Positions 53,882-63,849 of a stretch of DNA of 64,000 bases are shown here, one piece after another. Numbering within the stretch: the stretch's first letter is position 1; every line of letters begins with the position of its first letter. A program made the position numbers and the translations under genes. The notes beneath the pieces were generated by a model. That model did no database searches, was not told the origin of the DNA, and was given only the letters and a program-made list of their open reading frames with translations. Source of the stretch: Microbacterium atlanticum. Lineage in GTDB: Bacteria; Actinomycetota; Actinomycetes; Actinomycetales; Microbacteriaceae. The DNA is taken from NCBI RefSeq assembly GCF_015277815.1, contig NZ_CP063813.1:558001-622000 (forward strand). Direction: 5' to 3'.

Positions 53882-56800
53882 ATGTTTGCGAAGAGGTCTT
53901 TGCTCGGTGGATTCCTCGCTGCCGTTCTGGTGCTGGGGACTTCGGGCGCGGTGCTGGCAGACGACGTCGATCCGGTGGATCCGGCGGCGACTGCCGGCAT
54001 CGCGTCCGTGCCTGCGCCGGAGCCGCCCGCTCCGGCGCCGGACGAGGCGCCCGCGCCGCCGCCCCAGGAGGCGCCCGCGCCCGAACCACCGCAGGAGCCC
54101 GCGCCGCAGGAACCCGCGCCGCAGGAGCCCGCGCCCGCGATGGAGCCCGCTCCGCAGCCGCAGCCTCCTGCGGAGCCTGCCCCCGCACCGGCGCCCGCCC
54201 CCGGGCCCGCGCCGGTGCCGCCTGCGGCGACGGAGACGTCCGCGACGTCCTCCGCGCTCCAGACAGCGGCCCGCTCGACCGGCGACGCAAAGATGCGGGG
54301 CGTTCTCGAGGACGGCAAGGACGACGACTGCGAGGACGACGGTGACAAGCGCGTCGCCGGCGGTCAGGGCGACGGCAAGGACGACGACTGCGACGGCGAC
54401 GGCGGCGGCAAGGACGACGACTGCGAGGACGACGGTGACAAGCGCGTCGCCGGCGGTCAGGGCGGCGGCAAGGACGACGACTGCGACGGCGACGGCGGCG
54501 GCAAGGACGACGACTGCGAGGACGACGGTGACAAGCGCGTCGCCGGCGGCCAGCACGACGACGGCCAGCACGACGACGGCAAGGACGACGACGGCAAGGA
54601 CGACGACGGCAAGGACGACGACGGCAAGGACGACGACTGCGACAACGGCGGGAAGAAGCCGGGCCAGCTCAAGCTGGTCAAGGTCGTCGTCAACGACGAC
54701 GGCGGCATCGCGACGCCGGCGGACTGGGACCTCCAGGTCGAGGTGGGCGGTGTCTGGACGACCTTGACCCAGAACACGTTCCACGAGCTGCCCGCCGGCT
54801 CCTACCGCATCCGCGAGACCGGCGGTCCGGCCGGCTACGAGCCGGCGGGCGTCGTGTGCGTCGGCTCCGGGTCTCACGACGACGATGACGACGACAAGCG
54901 CAGCGGATCGGCGCATCCGTCCGGTGACCGCGTCGTGATCACGAAGGGTGCGAAGGTCGTCTGCACGTTCACCAACGACGACGTGCCCAGCGCCCCGACG
55001 ATCGGCAAGACCAGCGACGGACTGGTTCCCGTCGGGCCGGGCCCGGTCTGGCAGGTCGCGTACCTGCTGACCGTGGACAACTCGGGGCAGCCGCACCCGG
55101 CGACCTACACGCTGTTCGACGTGCCGGGCTTCCCCTCGGGCGTCACCATCGATGCGGTCTCGGTCGTGGACGTCACAGGCGGCAACGCGCCGGTGCCGTG
55201 GAACGGGCAGCCGGCGACGCCGATCGTGTCCGGCGTCGACATCGCCGCCGGCGCCTCGCACGTGTACCGGGTGGTCTTCACCATCTCGCTCACCGGCGCG
55301 GTCGTCCCCGGTGACGGGGACTGCCAGGGGGTTCCGGGGCAGGGCCTCTTCAACTCCGCCACGCTCGAATGGGACGGTGGCACGGGCGATGCCGACGCGT
55401 GCGAGCCGCTCCCGTCGCAGCCCGTCTTCGACAAGGCGGCGCTGGGGGCCACGGCCGTCGACGTCGACACCTGGTCGCTCGGCTACCGGCTCTCGGTCGC
55501 GAATCCCGGCCCCGGTGCCGCGGAGTACACGCTCGACGACACCCTGGGTGCCCTGCCGGCGGGCGTGACGCTGGTCGAGGCGCAGGCCGCCGCCGACCCC
55601 GGGTTCCCGCTGACGCCGGACCCGCTGGTGACCTCGTGGGCCGACTTCGACCCGGTGACGCTGGCCCTGGACGAGCCGATCGCGCCGGGAACCACGCACG
55701 CCTTCCTGGTGACGGTGATCGTGGACGTCGACGTGCCGGCGCTGCCCGACCCGCTGCCGGCCGACTGCGCCGACATCCCGGGCGTCGGATACCCGATCCC
55801 CAACCTCGGCTCGATCGACATCGACGGCATCGTGGTCGACGACGAGGCGTGCAACGTCATCCAGGCCGTGGATCTGGGCATCGTGAAGTCCCACTCCACC
55901 CTCGAGGGCGACGCCGTCGAACCCGGGACGCCGTTCACCTACTACCTCGACGTGACCAACCACGGCACCGTCGACGTCATCGACGGCGTCGTCACCGACG
56001 AGATCCCCGCCGAGCTCGACGTGCTGAGCGTGACGGTCCCGGCCGGCTGGACGAACGCCTCGTCCGGCAACACGGTGCTGGTCCAGGACGTGGCGCTCGT
56101 GGTCGGCGAGACAGAGCGCATCAGCGTCGAGGTGGTCGTGCCCGAGGTCGCCCCGCCGGCGCCGCCGGTGCTTCCCCCCGGGGCGGACACCGAGCCGTTC
56201 ACGCCGGAATTCATCGGGGACCTGGTGAACGAGGCGTGCGTCGTCACGCCCGGAGACGGCAACCCGGCGAACGACTGCGACACCGACACGGTGTCGGTCG
56301 ACCAGCTGGTCGCCGAGCTCTTCGTCAGCTGCCTGAACGACATCGCCTCGCTGAACTACCGCGTGGCCACGAGCCCGAGCCTGGCCGGCCAGCCGATCAG
56401 CTTCACGTGGGCTCCGGTGACGCAGGACCCGGCGCCCAACCCCGCGAACGTGCAGCGCACGCTGAGCTCGGGCGACTCCGGGACCATCCTGTGGCCGGGC
56501 GGGCGGCTCGCGCCGAACGACGTCAGCATCCAGTGGCCGGGGTACCGCCCGCTCACCATCGCCGACTACGACGTGGCGACCGGCGCGCTGCTGGTCGATC
56601 CCGCGCTCGTCTACAACGGCATGGTGCTGGACACGTCGTACCCCACCTACCCGTGGCGGCTCGCGTCGACGGTCACCATCTCGGTCAACCCGACGCTGGT
56701 GTTCCAGACGTCCTACCCGCCCCAGACGGCGAACTGCGAGGTGCCGCGGTCGGCCGACCTCGTCATCGAGAAGACGGCGACCGTGCAGGCCACCGCCCCC

Positions 56801-57316
56801 GGCGCGTCGTTCCGCTACGGCCTGACCGTCAGCAACCTCGCCGTGGACTCCGTGGCCGACCCGGTCGTCGTCACCGACGTGATCCCCGCCGACCTCCGCG
56901 TCGACTCGATCACCACCAGCCAGACGGCGTTCCCGAGGTGGCGCGACTGCGCGGTGTCGGGGACGGATGCCGCGGGCTTCGGCGGCACGCTGGAATGCAC
57001 GCTGCTCGGCCCGCTCGCGATGGGCACCTCGGCGCCCCCCATCACGCTCGGCGTGACGGTGAGCGACGGCGTCCGGGTGAGCTCGATCACCAACACCGGC
57101 GAGGTCTGCTGGGGGCCCGCGGCGAACGGCCTGCCCTACCAGGCGTGCGACGACGACTCGGTGACCGTGAAGCTGTCTGCGGGCGGCGCGCTGCCCGCCA
57201 CGGGCGGGACGGTGCCGGCGGCAGCCGCCGCACTGGGGATCGCGGGCGTCCTGCTCGGCATCCTGGCCGTGCTCTTCGCGTCGCGCCGGCGCAGCATCTT
57301 GACACCGAAGGGCTGA
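53882..57316 (+). CDS. LPXTG-anchored surface protein with Asp-rich repeats and DUF11 domains
   Basis: Cell-wall protein of 1144 residues. It has a signal peptide (about residues 1-27), a Pro/Glu/Ala stalk (about 35-125), and Asp/Lys/Gly repeats (about 145-260). A prealbumin-like domain (about 260-360; LKLVKVVVNDDG, YRIRETGG) and several DUF11 domains follow. The C-terminal sorting signal is LPATG, then a hydrophobic segment and RRR. A sortase should link it to the wall; no sortase gene is in the window. ATG 53882 is the only sensible start, with GGGTGGG upstream. The DUF11 parts are of the adhesin or surface-layer type, acting outside the cell. It lies head to head with the exopolysaccharide genes. 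Confidence 0.92.
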   Translation: MFAKRSLLGGFLAAVLVLGTSGAVLADDVDPVDPAATAGIASVPAPEPPAPAPDEAPAPPPQEAPAPEPPQEPAPQEPAPQEPAPAMEPAPQPQPPAEPAPAPAPAPGPAPVPPAATETSATSSALQTAARSTGDAKMRGVLEDGKDDDCEDDGDKRVAGGQGDGKDDDCDGDGGGKDDDCEDDGDKRVAGGQGGGKDDDCDGDGGGKDDDCEDDGDKRVAGGQHDDGQHDDGKDDDGKDDDGKDDDGKDDDCDNGGKKPGQLKLVKVVVNDDGGIATPADWDLQVEVGGVWTTLTQNTFHELPAGSYRIRETGGPAGYEPAGVVCVGSGSHDDDDDDKRSGSAHPSGDRVVITKGAKVVCTFTNDDVPSAPTIGKTSDGLVPVGPGPVWQVAYLLTVDNSGQPHPATYTLFDVPGFPSGVTIDAVSVVDVTGGNAPVPWNGQPATPIVSGVDIAAGASHVYRVVFTISLTGAVVPGDGDCQGVPGQGLFNSATLEWDGGTGDADACEPLPSQPVFDKAALGATAVDVDTWSLGYRLSVANPGPGAAEYTLDDTLGALPAGVTLVEAQAAADPGFPLTPDPLVTSWADFDPVTLALDEPIAPGTTHAFLVTVIVDVDVPALPDPLPADCADIPGVGYPIPNLGSIDIDGIVVDDEACNVIQAVDLGIVKSHSTLEGDAVEPGTPFTYYLDVTNHGTVDVIDGVVTDEIPAELDVLSVTVPAGWTNASSGNTVLVQDVALVVGETERISVEVVVPEVAPPAPPVLPPGADTEPFTPEFIGDLVNEACVVTPGDGNPANDCDTDTVSVDQLVAELFVSCLNDIASLNYRVATSPSLAGQPISFTWAPVTQDPAPNPANVQRTLSSGDSGTILWPGGRLAPNDVSIQWPGYRPLTIADYDVATGALLVDPALVYNGMVLDTSYPTYPWRLASTVTISVNPTLVFQTSYPPQTANCEVPRSADLVIEKTATVQATAPGASFRYGLTVSNLAVDSVADPVVVTDVIPADLRVDSITTSQTAFPRWRDCAVSGTDAAGFGGTLECTLLGPLAMGTSAPPITLGVTVSDGVRVSSITNTGEVCWGPAANGLPYQACDDDSVTVKLSAGGALPATGGTVPAAAAALGIAGVLLGILAVLFASRRRSILTPKG
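54314..54640 (+). repeat. Tandem repeats in the Asp-rich region
   Basis: A 93-bp unit begins at 54314, 54407 and 54500 (GKDDDCEDDGDKRVAGGQ plus GxGKDDDCDGDGG), with the third copy cut short. It is followed by about four 15-bp units encoding GKDDD. Copies are near identical, so length change by slippage is likely. Confidence 0.92.
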
Positions 57317-57410
57317 GCGGTGGGGGAGGGCGGAGCCGAGGCATCCGTCCTCCCCGACCCGTGCATGCTGAGAAGGCGCCGAGCATAGCCGCCGCCCGAC
57401 ACGCCCGAGT

Positions 57411-57439
57411 TTGCGACACGCCCGGGCTGCACGTAGACT
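57411..57439 (+). promoter_or_regulatory. S10 operon promoter
   Basis: -35 TTGCGA (57411-57416), 17-base spacer, -10 TAGACT (57434-57439). Start near 57446, leader about 325 bases. The stretch 57317-57410 upstream holds only a weak 7-bp hairpin. Confidence 0.72.
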
Positions 57440-57598
57440 AGTGAGGTTCCACATTCCGGTGCCCCTCTTGGCGTGCGCCGGATCACTGCCAGGGCAGTGC
57501 ATAGGCAGCGCAGGCGCGCAGAGTCCTAGGCCGCGGGCAGCAGAACCACCACATCTTCAACCCACCCACTGCGGAGCACCGTTTCGCGCGGGCGGGAG

Positions 57599-57633
57599 CG
57601 GATGCCGGGAGCGGCGCTTCGGCGCGGCATCCG
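57599..57633 (+). promoter_or_regulatory. Leader hairpin with UUCG tetraloop, upstream of rpsJ
   Basis: Inner stem GCGC-TTCG-GCGC (57614-57625) inside an outer 8-bp stem (CGGATGCC / GGCATCCG) with a bulge on one side. Its place in a long ribosomal-operon leader suggests autoregulation by a ribosomal protein; unproven. Confidence 0.5.
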
Positions 57634-57770
57634 GATTGACATGAGAACAGCGGTGCCCTCGAACGGGCTCGGAGGTCGCAAGGCCGCCACCCGCGAGATA
57701 TGCCCGGCGCGCGAGCGCCATGTGCGTCCAATGCCCGAGAGGTACGACGCGGAAAGAGAGTGAGCAGACA

Positions 57771-58079
57771 ATGGCGGGACAGAAGATCCGCATTCGCCTG
57801 AAGTCGTACGACCACGAGGTCATCGACTCGTCGGCGCGCAAGATCGTCGACACCGTGACCCGTGCGGGCGCGACCGTCGTGGGCCCCGTGCCCCTTCCGA
57901 CCGAGAAGAACGTCATCCCCGTGATCCGTTCTCCCCACAAGTACAAGGACAGCCGCGAGCACTTCGAGATGCGCACCCACAAGCGTCTGATCGACATCGT
58001 CGACCCGACGCCCAAGGCGGTCGACTCGCTCATGCGCCTGGACCTCCCGGCTGACGTCAACATCGAGATCAAGCTCTGA
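57771..58079 (+). CDS. rpsJ: 30S ribosomal protein S10
   Basis: 102 residues, normal length, from [20 protein letters not shown] to NIEIKL. Also acts in antitermination as NusE. First gene of the S10 operon. GAAAGAGAG upstream overlaps the end of a possible 10-codon leader ORF (57731-57763). Confidence 0.99.
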   Translation: MAGQKIRIRLKSYDHEVIDSSARKIVDTVTRAGATVVGPVPLPTEKNVIPVIRSPHKYKDSREHFEMRTHKRLIDIVDPTPKAVDSLMRLDLPADVNIEIKL

Positions 58080-58087
58080 GGTTCGAC

Positions 58088-58747
58088 ATGGCTGACATCA
58101 ACTCCAAGGTTTCCAAGGGCCTGCTGGGCACCAAGCTCGGCATGACCCAGGTTTGGGACGAGAACGGCAAGCTCGTTCCCGTCACCGTCATCGAGATCGC
58201 CCCGAACGTCGTGACCCAGGTCCGCACGCCGGAGAAGGACGGCTACAACGCCGTCCAGATCGCGTACGGGCAGATCGACCCCCGCAAGGTGAACCAGCCC
58301 CTGACGGCCCACTTCGAGGCCGCCGGTGTCACCCCGCGCCGTCACCTCACCGAGATCCGCACCGCGGACGCCGCTGACTACTCACTCGGTCAGGAGCTCA
58401 CGGTGGACGGCACGTTCGAGGCCGGCCAGCTGGTCGACGTCGTCGGCACCAGCAAGGGCAAGGGCACCGCGGGCGTCATGAAGCGCCACAACTTCAAGGG
58501 CGTCTCCGCTTCGCACGGTGCGCACCGCAACCACCGCAAGCCCGGTTCGATCGGCGCCTCGTCGACCCCGAGCCGCGTGTTCAAGGGCATGCGCATGGCC
58601 GGCCGCATGGGTGGCGAGCGCGTGACCGTCCTCAACCTCACGGTGCACGCCGTCGACGCCGAGAAGGGTCTGCTGCTCGTCAAGGGCGCCGTCCCCGGCG
58701 CGCGCGGCCGCATCGTCTACGTCCGCAACGCAGTGAAGGGTGCCTGA
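58088..58747 (+). CDS. rplC: 50S ribosomal protein L3
   Basis: 219 residues. Typical [17 protein letters not shown] at the start and [13 protein letters not shown] / [20 protein letters not shown] in the middle, the loop near the peptidyl-transferase centre. Confidence 0.99.
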   Translation: MADINSKVSKGLLGTKLGMTQVWDENGKLVPVTVIEIAPNVVTQVRTPEKDGYNAVQIAYGQIDPRKVNQPLTAHFEAAGVTPRRHLTEIRTADAADYSLGQELTVDGTFEAGQLVDVVGTSKGKGTAGVMKRHNFKGVSASHGAHRNHRKPGSIGASSTPSRVFKGMRMAGRMGGERVTVLNLTVHAVDAEKGLLLVKGAVPGARGRIVYVRNAVKGA

Positions 58748-58751
58748 TCAC

Positions 58752-59414
58752 ATGGCTGACTCGACTCTCGCGCTCGACGTCGTGAAGGCTGACGGCTCGG
58801 CCGCTGGTTCCGTCCAGCTGCCCGCCGCGCTCTTCGACGTCAAGACGAACATCCCGCTCATCCACCAGGTCGTCGTCGCGCAGCTCGCGGCGGCCCGCCA
58901 GGGCACCCACTCGACCAAGCGTCGCGGTGAGGTCTCGGGCGCCGGCCGCAAGCCCTTCAAGCAGAAGGGCACGGGCAACGCCCGCCAGGGCTCGATCCGC
59001 GCGCCGCACATGACCGGCGGTGGCATCGTGCACGGCCCGAAGCCGCGCGACTACTCGCAGCGCACCCCCAAGAAGATGATCGCCGCCGCGCTCCTCGGCG
59101 CGCTCAGCGACCGGGCCCGTGGCGAGCGTCTCCACGTGGTGGAGTCGTTCGGCATCGAGGGTGCGCCCTCGACCAAGGCCGCCGCTGCGGTCCTCACCGG
59201 TCTCGGCGCGACCAAGAACGTGCTCGTGGTCGTCGACCGCGAGGACGACATCAACGTCCTGAGCGTCCGCAACCTCGCGTTCGCGCACGTGCTGCCGTTC
59301 GACCAGCTCAACGCCTACGACGTGCTCGTCTCGGACGACATCGTCTTCACCAAGGCCGCTTACGACGCGTTCGTCGCGTCGAAGACCGCCGCCACCGAGG
59401 AGGCCTCGGCATGA
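58752..59414 (+). CDS. rplD: 50S ribosomal protein L4
   Basis: 220 residues. ATG 58752 gives the expected [15 protein letters not shown]; a GTG at 58740 is in frame but overlaps rplC. The tunnel-loop basic segment ([20 protein letters not shown]) is intact. L4 often represses its own operon through the leader. Confidence 0.98.
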   Translation: MADSTLALDVVKADGSAAGSVQLPAALFDVKTNIPLIHQVVVAQLAAARQGTHSTKRRGEVSGAGRKPFKQKGTGNARQGSIRAPHMTGGGIVHGPKPRDYSQRTPKKMIAAALLGALSDRARGERLHVVESFGIEGAPSTKAAAAVLTGLGATKNVLVVVDREDDINVLSVRNLAFAHVLPFDQLNAYDVLVSDDIVFTKAAYDAFVASKTAATEEASA

Positions 59415-59710
59415 CCGCCGTGAACAAGGACCCGCGCGACATCATCCTCAAGCCGGTCGTTTCGGAGAAGAGCTACGGGCTCATCGACGAGGGCAAGTAC
59501 ACCTTCCTCGTCGACCCCCGCGCCTCCAAGACCGAGATCAAGCTCGCGATCGAGAAGATCTTCGGCGTGAAGGTCGCAGCGGTCAACACGCTCAACCGCA
59601 CGGGCAAGGCCCGTCGCACCCGCTTCGGCACCGGCAAGCGCAAGGACACCAAGCGCGCCATCGTGACCCTGAAGTCGGGCACCATCGACATCTTCACGGC
59701 AGTCGGCTGA
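59411..59710 (+). CDS. rplW: 50S ribosomal protein L23
   Basis: 99 residues, exit-tunnel protein that docks trigger factor and SRP. Typical [15 protein letters not shown] and the basic [19 protein letters not shown]. Starts inside the rplD stop (ATGA overlap). Confidence 0.99.
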   Translation: MTAVNKDPRDIILKPVVSEKSYGLIDEGKYTFLVDPRASKTEIKLAIEKIFGVKVAAVNTLNRTGKARRTRFGTGKRKDTKRAIVTLKSGTIDIFTAVG

Positions 59711-59736
59711 CGGTCGGGACAGAGGACTAGAGAACT

Positions 59737-60576
59737 ATGGCTATTCGCAAGTACAAGCCCACGACCCCGGGTCGCCGCGGCTCGTCGGTGGCCGACTTCG
59801 CCGAGATCACCCGATCGACGCCGGAGAAGTCGCTCCTCCGCCCGCTCAGCAAGACCGGTGGCCGCAACAACCAGGGCCGCATCACCACCCGCCACATCGG
59901 CGGTGGCCACAAGCGCCAGTACCGCGTCATCGACTTCCGTCGCAACGACAAGGACGGCGTCAACGCCAAGGTCGCGCACATCGAGTACGACCCCAACCGC
60001 ACCGCGCGCATCGCGCTGCTGCACTACTTCGACGGCGAGAAGCGCTACATCCTCGCGCCGAACAAGCTGTCGCAGGGCGACATCGTCGAGTCCGGTGCGT
60101 CGGCTGACATCAAGCCCGGCAACAACCTGCCGCTGAAGAACATCCCGACCGGTACCGTCGTGCACGCCATCGAGCTCCGCCCCGGCGGCGGCGCGAAGCT
60201 GGCGCGTTCGGCCGGTGCGTCGGTGCGTCTGGTCGCCAAGGACGGCCCGTACGCCCAGCTGCGTCTGCCCTCGGGCGAGATCCGCAACGTCGACGCGCGC
60301 TGCCGCGCGACCGTCGGCGAGGTCGGCAACGCCGAGCAGTCGAACATCAACTGGGGCAAGGCCGGCCGCAACCGCTGGAAGGGCATCCGCCCGACCGTCC
60401 GCGGTGTCGCCATGAACCCGGTCGACCACCCGCACGGTGGTGGTGAGGGCAAGACGTCCGGTGGTCGTCACCCGGTTTCGCCGTGGGGTCAGGCTGAGGG
60501 CCGCACCCGTCACGCGAACAAGGAAAGCGACAAGTACATCGTCCGTCGTCGCAACGCCGGCAAGAAGCGGAAGTAG
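59737..60576 (+). CDS. rplB: 50S ribosomal protein L2
   Basis: 279 residues. Has the conserved [20 protein letters not shown] segment near the peptidyl-transferase centre and a basic C-terminus ending GKKRK. Confidence 0.99.
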   Translation: MAIRKYKPTTPGRRGSSVADFAEITRSTPEKSLLRPLSKTGGRNNQGRITTRHIGGGHKRQYRVIDFRRNDKDGVNAKVAHIEYDPNRTARIALLHYFDGEKRYILAPNKLSQGDIVESGASADIKPGNNLPLKNIPTGTVVHAIELRPGGGAKLARSAGASVRLVAKDGPYAQLRLPSGEIRNVDARCRATVGEVGNAEQSNINWGKAGRNRWKGIRPTVRGVAMNPVDHPHGGGEGKTSGGRHPVSPWGQAEGRTRHANKESDKYIVRRRNAGKKRK

Positions 60577-60588
60577 GAGTAGAGGAAG

Positions 60589-60870
60589 ATGCCTCGCAGC
60601 CTTAAGAAGGGCCCCTTCGTCGACGAGCACCTGCTTCGCAAGGTCGTCGTCCAGAACGAAGCCGGCACCAAGAACGTCATCAAGACCTGGTCGCGCCGTT
60701 CGATGATCATCCCGGCCATGCTGGGTCACACCATCGCCGTGCACGACGGTCGCAAGCACATCCCCGTGTTCGTGACCGAGACCATGGTCGGCCACAAGCT
60801 GGGCGAGTTCGCGCCCACCCGCACCTTCCGCGGCCACGTGAAGGACGACAAGAAGGGCCGCCGCCGCTGA
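60589..60870 (+). CDS. rpsS: 30S ribosomal protein S19
   Basis: 93 residues, [16 protein letters not shown] to KKGRRR; typical [28 protein letters not shown] ribosome site. Confidence 0.99.
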   Translation: MPRSLKKGPFVDEHLLRKVVVQNEAGTKNVIKTWSRRSMIIPAMLGHTIAVHDGRKHIPVFVTETMVGHKLGEFAPTRTFRGHVKDDKKGRRR

Positions 60871-60892
60871 CGCGGGGGCAGAGGAGAGAGAA

Positions 60893-61291
60893 ATGGTGGA
60901 GTCCATCGCACGCGTGCGACACATCCGCGTGACCCCTCAGAAGGCTCGTCGTGTCGTCGCGCTCATCAAGGGCAAGCAGGCCGAGGAGGCCCTGGCCATC
61001 CTCAAGTTCGCGCCGCAGGGTGCGAGCGAGCCGATCTACAAGCTCGTCGCCTCGGCGATCGCGAACGCTCGCGTGAAGGCCGACAAGGACGGCGAGTACC
61101 TGGACGAGCAGGACCTGTACGTGAAGAACGCGTACGTGGACGAGGGCACGACGCTCAAGCGTTTCCAGCCCCGTGCACAGGGTCGCGCCTTCCAGATCAA
61201 GAAGCGCACCAGCCACATCACCGTCGTGCTCTCGACCCCCGAGGTCGCCGAGACGGCACCGGCTGCCAAGAGCAAGAAGGCGAGCAAGTAA
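60893..61291 (+). CDS. rplV: 50S ribosomal protein L22
   Basis: 132 residues. Tunnel protein; conserved [23 protein letters not shown] beta-hairpin region near the end is present. The C-terminal tail is Ala/Lys-rich. Stop overlaps the rpsC start by one base. Confidence 0.98.
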   Translation: MVESIARVRHIRVTPQKARRVVALIKGKQAEEALAILKFAPQGASEPIYKLVASAIANARVKADKDGEYLDEQDLYVKNAYVDEGTTLKRFQPRAQGRAFQIKKRTSHITVVLSTPEVAETAPAAKSKKASK

Positions 61292-62073
61292 TGGGACAGA
61301 AGGTCAACCCGTACGGCTTCCGCCTCGGCATCACCACGGACCACGTGTCGCGTTGGTTCTCGGACTCGACGAAGCCCGGACAGCGCTACGCCGACTACGT
61401 GGCCGAGGACATCAAGATCCGTCGCCTGCTGACGACGTCGCTTGACCGCGCCGGCGTGAGCAACATCGAGATCGAGCGCACGCGCGACCGCGTCCGCGTC
61501 GACATCCACACCGCCCGCCCGGGCATCGTGATCGGCCGCCGCGGCGCCGAGGCTGAGCGCATCCGCGCCGACCTCGAGAAGCTGACCGGCAAGCAGATCC
61601 AGCTGAACATCCTCGAGGTCAAGAACCCCGAGGCCGACGCCCAGCTCGTCGCGCAGGGCATCGCCGAGCAGCTCACCGCGCGCGTGGCGTTCCGCCGCGC
61701 GATGCGCAAGGGCCTGCAGGGCGCTCAGCGCGCCGGCGCCAAGGGCGTCCGCATCCAGGTCTCCGGCCGCCTCGGCGGCGCCGAGATGAGCCGCTCGGAG
61801 TTCTACCGCGAGGGTCGTGTGCCGCTGCACACGCTGCGCGCGAACATCGACTACGGCTTCTACGAGGCCAAGACCACCTTCGGCCGCATCGGCGTGAAGG
61901 TCTGGATCTACAAGGGCGATCTGACCAACAAGGAGCTCGCTCGCGAGCAGGCCAACCAGAAGCCGGCGCGCGAGCGCGGCGACCGCCGTGGCCCCCGTGG
62001 CGACCGCGGCGACCGTGGCGACCGCGGTGAGCGCCGCAACGAGGCCCCCGTGGCAGAAGGAGCGTCGGCGTAA
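61291..62073 (+). CDS. rpsC: 30S ribosomal protein S3
   Basis: 260 residues. [17 protein letters not shown] start, KH domain with [12 protein letters not shown]. The C-terminal tail has Arg/Gly/Asp repeats ([12 protein letters not shown]), common in actinobacterial S3. One-base overlaps with both neighbours. Confidence 0.99.
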   Translation: MGQKVNPYGFRLGITTDHVSRWFSDSTKPGQRYADYVAEDIKIRRLLTTSLDRAGVSNIEIERTRDRVRVDIHTARPGIVIGRRGAEAERIRADLEKLTGKQIQLNILEVKNPEADAQLVAQGIAEQLTARVAFRRAMRKGLQGAQRAGAKGVRIQVSGRLGGAEMSRSEFYREGRVPLHTLRANIDYGFYEAKTTFGRIGVKVWIYKGDLTNKELAREQANQKPARERGDRRGPRGDRGDRGDRGERRNEAPVAEGASA

Positions 62074-62492
62074 TGCTCATCCCCCGCAAGGTCAAGTACC
62101 GCAAGCAGCACCACCCGGGCCGCTCGGGCCAGGCCACCGGCGGCACCAAGGTGTCGTTCGGCGAGTTCGGCATCCAGGCCCTCACGCCCGCCTACGTGAC
62201 GAACCGTCAGATCGAGTCCGCTCGTATCGCGATGACCCGTCACATCAAGCGTGGCGGCAAGGTGTGGATCAACATCTACCCCGACCGACCGCTGACCAAG
62301 AAGCCGGCCGAGACCCGCATGGGTTCCGGCAAGGGCTCGCCGGAGTGGTGGGTCGCCAACGTCAAGCCGGGTCGCGTCCTGTTCGAGGTCGCCGGCGTCA
62401 ACGAGGAACTCGCTCGTGAGGCCCTGACCCGTGCCATCCACAAGCTGCCGCTGAAGGCACGCATCATCAAGCGCGAGGAGGGCGACGCGTAA
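62073..62492 (+). CDS. rplP: 50S ribosomal protein L16
   Basis: 139 residues, [19 protein letters not shown] start and [19 protein letters not shown], the A-site-facing segment. Stop overlaps the rpmC start. Confidence 0.99.
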   Translation: MLIPRKVKYRKQHHPGRSGQATGGTKVSFGEFGIQALTPAYVTNRQIESARIAMTRHIKRGGKVWINIYPDRPLTKKPAETRMGSGKGSPEWWVANVKPGRVLFEVAGVNEELAREALTRAIHKLPLKARIIKREEGDA

Positions 62493-62806
62493 TGGCGATC
62501 GGCACCAAGACGCTCGCGACGAGCGAGCTCGACACGTTCGAAGACCAGCGCCTGGTCGAGGAGCTGCGCAAGGCCAAGGAAGAGCTGTTCAACCTGCGCT
62601 TCCAGTCGGCCACCGGCCAGCTCGAGAGCCACGGCCGCATCCGTGCGGTCAAGCGCGACATCGCGCGGCTCTACACCGTCATCCGCGAGCGCGAGCTCGG
62701 CATCCGTGCCACGCCCGCTCCGCTGGAGACGGCGACGAAGGCGAAGAAGACCAAGGCCAAGAAGGCGGATGCCGCCTCCGAGGCCGTGAAGGAAGAGGCC
62801 GAGTGA
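62492..62806 (+). CDS. rpmC: 50S ribosomal protein L29 with C-terminal extension
   Basis: 104 residues against about 65-80 for most L29. The core ([40 protein letters not shown]) is normal. The extra tail of about 30 residues is rich in Lys, Ala and Glu. Confidence 0.97.
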   Translation: MAIGTKTLATSELDTFEDQRLVEELRKAKEELFNLRFQSATGQLESHGRIRAVKRDIARLYTVIRERELGIRATPAPLETATKAKKTKAKKADAASEAVKEEAE

Positions 62807-63120
62807 TGGCTGACAAGAAGCAGGCCGCCGAGGTCGAGCACGCCGAGCACGACGTGCGCGACGCCGACGCCCGCGGCTACCGCAAGGCCCGCCGCGGCTA
62901 CGTCGTCAGCGACAAGATGGACAAGACCATCGTCGTCGAGGTCGAGGACCGCGTGAAGCACCCGCTCTACGGCAAGGTCATCCGCCGCACCTCCAAGGTG
63001 AAGGCGCACGACGAGACGAACTCCGCCGGCATCGGCGACCTCGTCCTCATCAACGAGACCCGCCCGCTGAGCGCCACCAAGCGCTGGCGTCTGGTGGAGA
63101 TCCTGGAGAAGGCCAAGTGA
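62806..63120 (+). CDS. rpsQ: 30S ribosomal protein S17 with N-terminal extension
   Basis: 104 residues. About 22 acidic residues ([20 protein letters not shown]) precede the core, which has [16 protein letters not shown] and [16 protein letters not shown] 62806 overlaps the rpmC stop; an in-frame GTG lies 3 bases earlier. Confidence 0.97.
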   Translation: MADKKQAAEVEHAEHDVRDADARGYRKARRGYVVSDKMDKTIVVEVEDRVKHPLYGKVIRRTSKVKAHDETNSAGIGDLVLINETRPLSATKRWRLVEILEKAK

Positions 63121-63485
63121 TTCAGAACGAGTCCCGCCTCAAGGTCGCCGACAACACGGGCGCCAAGGAGCTGCTCACCATCCGCGTTCTCGGTGGCTCG
63201 AACCGCCGCTACGCGGGCCTGGGTGACATCATCGTGGCCACCGTCAAGGACGCGATCCCCGGCGGCAACGTCAAGAAGGGCGACGTCGTCAAGGCCGTCG
63301 TCGTCCGTACCGTCAAGTCGACCCGTCGTCCCGACGGCTCGTACATCAAGTTCGACGAGAACGCCGCCGTCATCCTGAAGAACGACGGGGAGCCCCGCGG
63401 CACCCGCATCTTCGGACCGGTCGGCCGTGAGCTTCGCGACAAGAAGTTCATGAAGATCGTCTCGCTCGCACCGGAGGTGATCTGA
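63117..63485 (+). CDS. rplN: 50S ribosomal protein L14
   Basis: 122 residues, GTG start 63117 overlapping the rpsQ stop by 4 bases. Typical [19 protein letters not shown] and [20 protein letters not shown]. Confidence 0.99.
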   Translation: MIQNESRLKVADNTGAKELLTIRVLGGSNRRYAGLGDIIVATVKDAIPGGNVKKGDVVKAVVVRTVKSTRRPDGSYIKFDENAAVILKNDGEPRGTRIFGPVGRELRDKKFMKIVSLAPEVI

Positions 63486-63489
63486 CCCC

Positions 63490-63849
63490 ATGGCCAAGAT
63501 CAAGAAGGGCGACCTGGTTCAGGTCATCTCGGGCGCCAAGCCCGAGCGCGGCGGCGACCGCGGCAAGCAGGGCAAGGTCCTCGAGGTCCTCGCCGAGCAG
63601 AACCGCGTCATCGTCGAGGGCGTGAACTACGTCACCAAGCACAACCGCGTCGGCCAGTCCCAGCGCGGCACCAAGACGGGCGGCATCGAGACGATGGAAG
63701 CCCCGATCCACATCTCCAACGTCCAGCTCGTGGACCCCTCGACCAAGAAGCCGACCCGCGTCGGCCACCGCGTCGAGGAGCAGACGAAGGACGGCGTGAA
63801 GCGCACCGTCCGCGTGCGCTACGCGAAGAAGTCAGGCAAGGACCTCTAA
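63490..63849 (+). CDS. rplX: 50S ribosomal protein L24
   Basis: 119 residues with the KOW motif ([22 protein letters not shown]) at the start, which initiates 50S assembly. One-base overlap with rplE. Confidence 0.99.
   Translation: MAKIKKGDLVQVISGAKPERGGDRGKQGKVLEVLAEQNRVIVEGVNYVTKHNRVGQSQRGTKTGGIETMEAPIHISNVQLVDPSTKKPTRVGHRVEEQTKDGVKRTVRVRYAKKSGKDL

Noticed and set aside
54314-54640. CRISPR array
   Set aside because: Repeats are contiguous coding units of 93 and 15 bp without unique spacers, in frame inside the surface protein.
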